Assembly: GCA_937902305.1 (NCBI GenBank)
Contig: CALDHV010000061.1
Coordinates: 1 to 17,986, forward strand
Source: an uncultured Clostridia bacterium
GTDB taxonomy: Bacteria; Bacillota; Clostridia; Oscillospirales; Acutalibacteraceae
DNA: 17,986 nucleotides
Direction: 5' to 3'
Made by a program: the position numbers and the translations under genes. Below are positions 12,824 to 17,986 of this stretch, one piece after another; position 1 is the first letter of the stretch; each line of letters begins with the position of its first letter. A model generated the notes under the pieces. The model was not told where the DNA came from. It was given only the letters and a program-made list of their open reading frames with translations, and did no database searches.

Positions 12824-14887
12824 TTACTGACCTCCTTCCAGATACCGCCACAGGGGCGTTTGTGTCAGATCCGCCTTGCCGTCCGCCGGCAACAGCCGTA
12901 AATACAGGCGCTCGCCGCCGTCCCGGACGGACAGCAGACCCACCTGCTCCCAAAGCTTCAATGCCACCAACAGCGGCAACAGCGATGGCATTTCCAATTC
13001 GCCGTGTGCCGCGGTATATACCGCATACACCAGTTGCTCCGGTGTCCCCGCCCATTCCTCACATCGGTGGAGCAAGGCATAGGTATACCGCAACAATGTA
13101 CGGGATGGGAGCGCCTGCTCCGGCGCGGGATGCAATTCGCGGCGCATCACGCCCTCAAAGGTGCGAATATCCTCCATTAGTTTTTCCCGGTCGGTGCCGT
13201 CATATCCAATGTCCCGGACGCGGATGCTGACCGAGGTCACACCGCGAAAGTCGTTACGCTCCAGCGATACGATGCAGTTGACCGTCGAGCCGCAAGCAAT
13301 CGGAAACTCCTCCGGCGCAGTCTGAAAGCGCACCGCGTTGATACGACAGCCGTTGCGACTGAGCGACAGGCGGATATGCTTGCCGTTCCCCATCGCGGCA
13401 ATATTGTCGAGGGTCATATGAAACAGCCCGAAGCAGGGCTTGGGATTGCCGTGACCAAATGGCTCCAGCGCATCAAGCAAGGCAAGCTTTTCGAGGTCGA
13501 TCTGCTCCGGGCGCAGACGAAGCGCCGCCGCAAGCTCCGCCTGCGGCATATCCGGGCAAACCGCCGCGGCGTAATCGTTAATCGCGCGGCGAAAAGCATT
13601 CACCGACCCGGTCGGCAAAGACATACCCGCCGCCTGCTCGTGTCCTCCGAAGGCGGTCAGCCATTCGGAGCAGGCGGACAGCGCATCATACAGCGAAAAG
13701 CCGGGCAAGCTCCGCCCGGAGCCGTGCGCGATTCCTTCCTCCCCCGCCGACAGCACGATGGCGGGTTTGCCATAGCGGTCAGAAAGACGCGCCGCCACAA
13801 TGCCGAGTATGCCATCGTGCCAGCCCGTACCGTCCACCACCAACACGCGGTCATATAGCCAATCGGGGTTTTGCGTAAGCCGGTCATCCACCTGCCCCAG
13901 AATCGTCTCGCTGACAGTCTGCCGCCGGACATTACATTGCTGTAGTTGCTCGGCGAGCTGTTGCGCCTCCTCCTCATCCCCGGTCAACAGCAAACGCGCC
14001 GCCAGATCAGGGTCGTCCATTCGACCGGCGGCATTGAGCCGCGGCACCAGCAAAAATACGACATTGGTCGCGGTCAGTCCGGTCTGGGTGCATCCGGCGA
14101 CCTGTCGCAGGGCAAAAAGCCCCGGGCGGGTACTTTCCTCCAGCAGGAGCAGACCGCGCCGCATCAGATCGCGGTTAAAGCCGCACAACGGCATCGCATC
14201 GGCAAGCGTGCCAAGCGTCAGCAGGTCGCCGTAGTCGCGGAATATTTTCTCGCCGTCCCCCTCAATGGCGCATACCAGCATAAATGCCACGCCGACCCCG
14301 GCAAGGTCTTTGGCGGTGCTTTCGCAGTCACGCCGGTGCGGATCAACCACGGCAACCGCCGCAGGTAATTCCTCCGGCGGCTGATGGTGGTCGGTGACGA
14401 CCACGTCCATCCCCAATTCCGACGCGAGGCGCACCTCGGCGACGGCGCAAATGCCGGTATCCACCGTCAGGATCAGTTGCACGCCCTGTGTGGAGGCAAA
14501 GCGCACATCTGCCTCGTGCAGTCCGTAGCCGAGATCTCGGCTCGGCACGCGGTAAATCACATCCGCTCCCGCATCCCGCAGGTAGGAATACAGCAACACC
14601 GTCGCGGTGATGCCGTCCACATCGTAGTCGCCGTATACAAAAATGCGCTCGTGGCGGTCAATCGCCGCGCGGACACGCTCTGCCGCCCGCTCCATATCAG
14701 CAAAGGAAAAGGGGTCGATCTCCTCCTCCTGCCCCGCGAGGTAGGCAAGCACATCCTCCGGCTCGGTCACCCCCTGCGCGGTCAACAGCAGGGAAAGGAA
14801 CGGATGAAGCTCACAGCTCTCCGCCAATTCCGCCGCACGCGCTTTGTCGGTCTGCGGAATACTCCAACGTCGGATGTTCACCGTCAT
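12824..14887 (-). CDS. recJ: Single-stranded-DNA-specific exonuclease RecJ
   Basis: A 687-residue 5'-3' single-strand exonuclease of the DHH superfamily, acting in recombinational, mismatch and base-excision repair. The DHH motifs are complete: DYDVDG (87-92), DTG (143-145), DHH (166-168) and LNAAGRMDDP (284-293). They are followed by the DHHA1 region (GWHDGILGIVAARL, HGSGRSLPG, GGHEQAAGMS at 414-423) and an OB-fold segment. The last ~120 residues form the helical or winged extension seen in clostridial RecJ. It is the first gene of the recJ-rel-dtd-MBL-hemZ operon, transcribed from the promoter at 14920-14948. The start is ambiguous: AAAGGAG lies only 3 bases before the ATG at 14887 but 9 bases before a GTG two codons later, which may be the real start. 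Confidence 0.96.
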   Translation of the reverse strand: MTVNIRRWSIPQTDKARAAELAESCELHPFLSLLLTAQGVTEPEDVLAYLAGQEEEIDPFSFADMERAAERVRAAIDRHERIFVYGDYDVDGITATVLLYSYLRDAGADVIYRVPSRDLGYGLHEADVRFASTQGVQLILTVDTGICAVAEVRLASELGMDVVVTDHHQPPEELPAAVAVVDPHRRDCESTAKDLAGVGVAFMLVCAIEGDGEKIFRDYGDLLTLGTLADAMPLCGFNRDLMRRGLLLLEESTRPGLFALRQVAGCTQTGLTATNVVFLLVPRLNAAGRMDDPDLAARLLLTGDEEEAQQLAEQLQQCNVRRQTVSETILGQVDDRLTQNPDWLYDRVLVVDGTGWHDGILGIVAARLSDRYGKPAIVLSAGEEGIAHGSGRSLPGFSLYDALSACSEWLTAFGGHEQAAGMSLPTGSVNAFRRAINDYAAAVCPDMPQAELAAALRLRPEQIDLEKLALLDALEPFGHGNPKPCFGLFHMTLDNIAAMGNGKHIRLSLSRNGCRINAVRFQTAPEEFPIACGSTVNCIVSLERNDFRGVTSVSIRVRDIGYDGTDREKLMEDIRTFEGVMRRELHPAPEQALPSRTLLRYTYALLHRCEEWAGTPEQLVYAVYTAAHGELEMPSLLPLLVALKLWEQVGLLSVRDGGERLYLRLLPADGKADLTQTPLWRYLEGGQ

Positions 14888-14919
14888 CCTCTCCTTTCCT
14901 TATACTATATAGATAGGTC

Positions 14920-14948
14920 ATTATACCATTTTCGTGCAGAAATGGCAA
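14920..14948 (-). promoter_or_regulatory. Promoter of the recJ-rel-dtd-MBL-hemZ operon
   Basis: On the minus strand TTGCCA (14943-14948) and a perfect TATAAT (14920-14925) are separated by 17 bases. The start site near 14913 gives a leader of about 25 bases with AAAGGAG. The -35 box directly follows the T run of the preceding operon's terminator. Confidence 0.82.
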
Positions 14949-14976
14949 CAAAAAAATCCGCTTTTTCAGCGGATTT
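14949..14976 (-). terminator. Intrinsic terminator of the der-plsY-pdxK-ECF operon
   Basis: On the minus strand AAATCCGCT and AGCGGATTT form a 9-bp stem with a 5-base loop, followed by a T run of five or more. It lies about 50 bases after the stop codon of the ECF S component gene. Confidence 0.8.
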
Positions 14977-15028
14977 CCGATTTTTCGACAGATTTTATGC
15001 AGATTTGGCAAAGATGGGGCAAAATCGG

Positions 15029-15532
15029 TCACGAAAAGAAGCGTGTCACCTGCGCCCGATCCAGCGCGGCGGCAAGCGGCAAATATAAAGCGGCGCTGAC
15101 CGCCTCCTGAACGACATCCGGGATAAGCCCCGGCAACGTCGCCGCCCACCCGAACAGCACAGCGGTCGCCGCGCCATAGCCGAGCACACCGATCAGACCC
15201 GCGAGCGGCAACGCCCACAAATTGCGGCGGGAGCAAAGCTTATCCCGCCCGTGGGCGAACGGCAATATCGCCAACAGCTTGATGACTGCCGTCGGCAACG
15301 CCCAGATCGCCGCGCCGGTCAGCAGATCAGCAAGTGCGCCGCCGATCACCGCCGCCGGCAATGCAAACGGCAACGGTAACATCGCCGCGGTCAAAAACAG
15401 CACCGTATCCCCCAAATGGACATATCCGCCGGCAACGCCGATCGGGATGTGCAACACATACCCCGTTACCAACACCTGCGCGGCACACAGCAACGCCGCC
15501 ACCGTCAAAAAGCGCAAGGAGCGACTTTTCAT
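15029..15532 (-). CDS. ECF transporter substrate-binding (S) component, probable pyridoxine type
   Basis: A 167-residue integral membrane protein with about five to six hydrophobic segments (about 8-28, 42-56, 58-80, 83-93, 106-128, 140-157). The motif GYVHLGDT (36-43), followed by a GGALADLLTG stretch, is typical of the small S-component family with hydroxymethylpyrimidine and pyridoxine members (HmpT/PdxU2 type). S components bind a vitamin and use a shared EcfT-EcfA-EcfA' energising module, not encoded here. Its ATG overlaps the TGA of the kinase gene by 4 bases (ATGA), so the two are translationally coupled. Since that kinase phosphorylates pyridoxal-type vitamers, the likely substrate is vitamin B6, trapped after uptake by phosphorylation. 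The substrate is inferred from context, not from the protein itself. Confidence 0.85.
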   Translation of the reverse strand: MKSRSLRFLTVAALLCAAQVLVTGYVLHIPIGVAGGYVHLGDTVLFLTAAMLPLPFALPAAVIGGALADLLTGAAIWALPTAVIKLLAILPFAHGRDKLCSRRNLWALPLAGLIGVLGYGAATAVLFGWAATLPGLIPDVVQEAVSAALYLPLAAALDRAQVTRFFS

Positions 15533-16374
15533 TCCGCCATCTCCCGGGCAAGGCGCCCCAGGAACGGCTCAAACACGATGCCGTCCTGCTCCGGCAATGC
15601 CCGCGCCGCCGTATATTCGGTCGCCACGCGCACGAACGCCGCCGCATCCTCCACTGCCGTGCGCAAAGAGGAGCCGGCGGTGCGTCTGCCGCACAGCACG
15701 GCGGAAAAAACGTCCCCCGTCCCGGCATACGAACGATCGAGCCGCGGCACCGAAACGCAAAACCGCTCCCCGGTATCATGGTCAAAGGCAACATTTCCCA
15801 GCGTGCCGTTTTCGCCCGGTACGCCGGTGATGACCGTCTGCCGACAGCCGAGCGCCGCCATTTTTTCTCCCACGGTTTCGATCGAAACCGTTCCGTCAAG
15901 ACACGCCGCGTAGTCCATCCCGGTCAACAGGCACGCCTCGGTAAGATTGGGGGTGGTCACATCCGCCAGAGCAACGAGCCGCCGCATCCCCGCGACCAGT
16001 GCGGGAGTGCAGGTGGCATACAGCCGTCCGTTATCCGCCATCACCGGGTCAACGACGCACAATGCCCCGTTTTTCTGCTGATATTGCATAAACGGCAACA
16101 GCGCCGTGACCTGTCCCTCATTGCCCAAATAGCCGGTAAATACGCCCTCAAAGGTCAGCGGCATCGCATCCCAGTGGCGCAGATACGGCTCAATATGAGC
16201 GGAGAAATCGCAGATATACGGTTCCTCATAGCCGGTATGCGCCGACAGCACAGCCGTCGGCACCGGGCAGGCCTGAAAGCCCATCGCAGACAGCACCGGA
16301 AGTGCCACCGTTAGTGAGCACCGACCGAAGCCGGACAGATCGTTGATCGCGGCAATGCGCGCCAGGCGCTCCAT
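15529..16374 (-). CDS. pdxK: Pyridoxamine/pyridoxal kinase (PdxK/PdxY type)
   Basis: A 281-residue ribokinase-fold enzyme that phosphorylates vitamin B6 vitamers with ATP. The family signature is clear near the N-terminus: INDLSGFGRCSLTVALPVLS, then CPVPTAVLSAHTGYE. Later come DPVMADNG (109-116), TPNLTEA (141-147) and the anion-hole/catalytic GTGD (218-221, Asp221 as base). The length is normal. I chose the ATG at 16374, which follows AGGGGGG by 6 bases. The frame extends to a GTG at 16407, but that would overlap plsY by 17 bases and has no good binding site. The gene lies 16 bases after plsY and overlaps the ECF S component gene by 4 bases, forming a B6 salvage pair in an operon that otherwise handles GTPase and lipid functions. 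Confidence 0.92.
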   Translation of the reverse strand: MERLARIAAINDLSGFGRCSLTVALPVLSAMGFQACPVPTAVLSAHTGYEEPYICDFSAHIEPYLRHWDAMPLTFEGVFTGYLGNEGQVTALLPFMQYQQKNGALCVVDPVMADNGRLYATCTPALVAGMRRLVALADVTTPNLTEACLLTGMDYAACLDGTVSIETVGEKMAALGCRQTVITGVPGENGTLGNVAFDHDTGERFCVSVPRLDRSYAGTGDVFSAVLCGRRTAGSSLRTAVEDAAAFVRVATEYTAARALPEQDGIVFEPFLGRLAREMAE

Positions 16375-16390
16375 AGCGTTCCCCCCTCTC

Positions 16391-17092
16391 TTACTTTTCG
16401 TGTTCACCGATCCGCGCTTCCGTTCCGGCGGCGATACGGCGCATATTGGCGCCGTGCCGGAAAATGATGAGCGCGGAGATCATACTGGACAGCACCGTAC
16501 AGAATATCACGGCACCGACCGACATTTCATCCACCCACAAGCGAAAGATCAGCGTCAGCACCGGCAGATAGCTTGCCGCCAGCACCGAGCCGAGCGACAC
16601 CATACGGCTGATCGCCAGTGTGACCAGAAACAGTAACAGTCCCAGCACCGCGATGCGCCAATCCAGGACAAAGAACATACCCAGCGTTGCCAGCACGCCC
16701 TTGCCGCCGCGAAAGCTGTAGAAAACCGGGTACAAATGCCCGATGACGCAACACAGTCCTGCGAGATAACAGCCGATCAGCCACGCCGAGTCGGCGGAAA
16801 AGGTACGGGATGCCGCATCGCCGCACAGGTTGAGATTTTGCATCAGCCAACCGCCGACCAGCACCGCGGCGATCCCTTTTCCGAGGTCGCCGAGAGTCGT
16901 CAGCAACGCCGGAAAAGCCCCCTGCGAGCGCAACACATTGGTCGCGCCGGCATTGCCGCTCCCAATAGAACGGATGTCCTTATTCAAAAACGCCCGAGTA
17001 ATGATGATCGCCCAGTTGATACTGCCAAGCAGATAGGCGATCACCGCCGCCAGGAGCATGGAAAGCCAGCTATTGGCAAGAAAATGAAACAT
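16391..17092 (-). CDS. plsY: Acyl-phosphate:glycerol-3-phosphate acyltransferase PlsY
   Basis: A 233-residue membrane enzyme that transfers an acyl chain from acyl-phosphate to glycerol 3-phosphate, the first step of phospholipid synthesis in most Gram-positive bacteria. The three cytoplasmic motifs are present: GSGNAGATNVLR (44-55), GHLYPVFYSFRGGKGV (118-133) and HGANMRRIAAGTE (213-225). Five to six hydrophobic segments lie between them. It is slightly longer than the usual ~200 residues because of a loop at about 85-102. The ATG at 17092 follows GGAGG by 10 bases. The gene lies 18 bases after der. In many Firmicutes der-plsY is followed by gpsA; here the next genes serve vitamin B6 instead. 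Confidence 0.96.
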   Translation of the reverse strand: MFHFLANSWLSMLLAAVIAYLLGSINWAIIITRAFLNKDIRSIGSGNAGATNVLRSQGAFPALLTTLGDLGKGIAAVLVGGWLMQNLNLCGDAASRTFSADSAWLIGCYLAGLCCVIGHLYPVFYSFRGGKGVLATLGMFFVLDWRIAVLGLLLFLVTLAISRMVSLGSVLAASYLPVLTLIFRLWVDEMSVGAVIFCTVLSSMISALIIFRHGANMRRIAAGTEARIGEHEK

Positions 17093-17110
17093 AAATCCCT
17101 TTCCTCCGTA

Positions 17111-17986
17111 TCAGTCCGCTGTGGCGGACTTGTCTCCTTTTTCCCGTATGATAAAGCGGATCGGAGTGCCCTCCAAGCCAAAGGTTTCCCGCAGTTGATT
17201 TTCGATATACCGTTGATAGGAAAAATGGAACAAATCCGCCCGGTTGACGAAGAAAACGAATGTCGGCGGACGGGTCGAGACCTGCGTCATATAGTAGATG
17301 CGCAGACGGCGACCCTTGTCGGTCGGCGGCTGGACGCGGGTGGTCGCCTGCGCCAGCACGTCGTTAAGCATACCCGTCTTGATACGCATGGCGTTCTGCT
17401 CGCTGACAAACTTGATCAGCTCGAACAGCCGATCGACCCGCTGACCCGTCCTTGCGGAAATGAACACGAACGGCGCATACGGCATAAATGAGAAATCGTT
17501 CATCAGCTTTTTCCGCATCTGATCCATCGTTTTGTCGCTTTTTTCCACCGCATCCCACTTGTTGACGGCGATGATGCACGCCTTGCCGTTTTCGTGCGCG
17601 ATGCCGGCGACCTTGCTGTCCTGCTCGGTGAAGCCCTCGAGCGCATCTATCATAATAACGCATACATCGCTTCTATCCACCGCCATATATGAGCGGAGAA
17701 CGCTGTATTTTTCAACGTCGTCATCTACTTTGCTCTTACGGCGGATACCTGCCGTATCAATGAGCACAAATTTTCCGTAGCTGTTTTCGACTTCGGTATC
17801 AGTGGCATCGCGCGTTGTTCCCGCTATATTGGAAACAATGACGCGCTCTTCACCGGCTATTTTATTGACAAGGCTGCTTTTCCCGACATTAGGTTTTCCT
17901 ATTATTGCAATCTTTATATCTTCCTCATCGTCCTCTTCGAAAGCCTCCGGAGGTATTTTGGAAAACGCCTCGTCCAGAACATCGCC
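17111..17986 (-). CDS. der: Ribosome biogenesis GTPase Der (EngA), C-terminal part, runs off the window
   Basis: The frame is open to the right edge, so the N-terminal G domain lies outside. What is visible is the second G domain: P-loop GKPNVGKSS, switch I Thr (AGTTRDATD), DTAG (LIDTAGIRR) and the base-specificity motif NKWD. After it comes the C-terminal KH-like domain (VNRADLFHFSYQRYIENQ, EGTPIRFIIREKG). An acidic linker (FEEDDEEDIK) before the P-loop separates the two G domains, as is typical. Der binds the 50S subunit late in assembly and is essential. It is the first visible gene of the der-plsY-pdxK-ECF operon. From about 17641 to the edge, GC drops from about 57% to about 46% and isoleucine is often ATA, unlike the rest of the window. 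Confidence 0.95.
   Translation of the reverse strand, partial: GDVLDEAFSKIPPEAFEEDDEEDIKIAIIGKPNVGKSSLVNKIAGEERVIVSNIAGTTRDATDTEVENSYGKFVLIDTAGIRRKSKVDDDVEKYSVLRSYMAVDRSDVCVIMIDALEGFTEQDSKVAGIAHENGKACIIAVNKWDAVEKSDKTMDQMRKKLMNDFSFMPYAPFVFISARTGQRVDRLFELIKFVSEQNAMRIKTGMLNDVLAQATTRVQPPTDKGRRLRIYYMTQVSTRPPTFVFFVNRADLFHFSYQRYIENQLRETFGLEGTPIRFIIREKGDKSATAD

Noticed and set aside
14384..15088. 234-codon plus-strand frame
   Set aside because: Crosses recJ antisense, a promoter and a terminator. No ribosome binding site or recognisable domain.

Overview
The window looks like a metagenome-type contig. Most of it (about 1180-17640) has the gene content of an uncultured Clostridia (Firmicutes, Oscillospiraceae-like), at roughly 55-65% GC where I counted by eye. 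Pointers to that group are AGGAGG-type ribosome binding sites, -35/-10 promoters of the sigma-A type, the recJ-rel-dtd-MBL-hemZ run, a der-plsY pair, an ECF vitamin-uptake S component, and a spore-coat-type manganese catalase. Both ends look foreign or mosaic. Positions 1-~1110 are about 70-78% GC in sampled lines and hold two gene fragments cut mid-gene. Positions 17641-17986, inside der, fall to about 46% GC with heavy ATA-Ile use.

Layout, left to right. (1) 1-1178: the C-terminal end of a YbaB/EbfC-like protein (minus) abuts the middle of a glycoside-hydrolase-like gene (plus). (2) 1184-2769: a minus-strand metal/oxidative-stress block with manganese catalase, a DtxR/MntR-family regulator and a 61-residue unknown protein. 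(3) 2775-7612: a carbohydrate cassette with an AraC-family regulator (minus), then the only plus-strand operon of the window: an L-arabinose-isomerase-family protein and a 791-residue uncharacterised protein that resembles a glycoside hydrolase. It ends at a bidirectional terminator. (4) 7624-7983: a small zinc-ribbon protein with its own promoter. (5) 8047-14948: a tight minus-strand housekeeping operon, recJ-rel-dtd-MBL hydrolase-hemZ, starting at a clear promoter. (6) 14949-17986: a second minus-strand operon, der-plsY-pyridoxamine kinase-ECF S component, closed by a terminator that abuts the recJ promoter.

The most promising unit is the cassette in (3). The intergenic region between the regulator and the operon holds two nearly superimposed opposing promoters. 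Next to them is a direct repeat whose copies start 21 bp (two helical turns) apart, as expected for an AraC-family operator. The 791-residue protein has no function I can name. Its pairing with a sugar isomerase that keeps the E/E/H/H metal ligands suggests a small sugar-release-and-isomerise pathway for an unknown substrate. No transporter or sugar kinase is present in the window.

No tRNA, rRNA, CRISPR array or insertion sequence was recognised. No gene-free stretch exceeds 300 bases.
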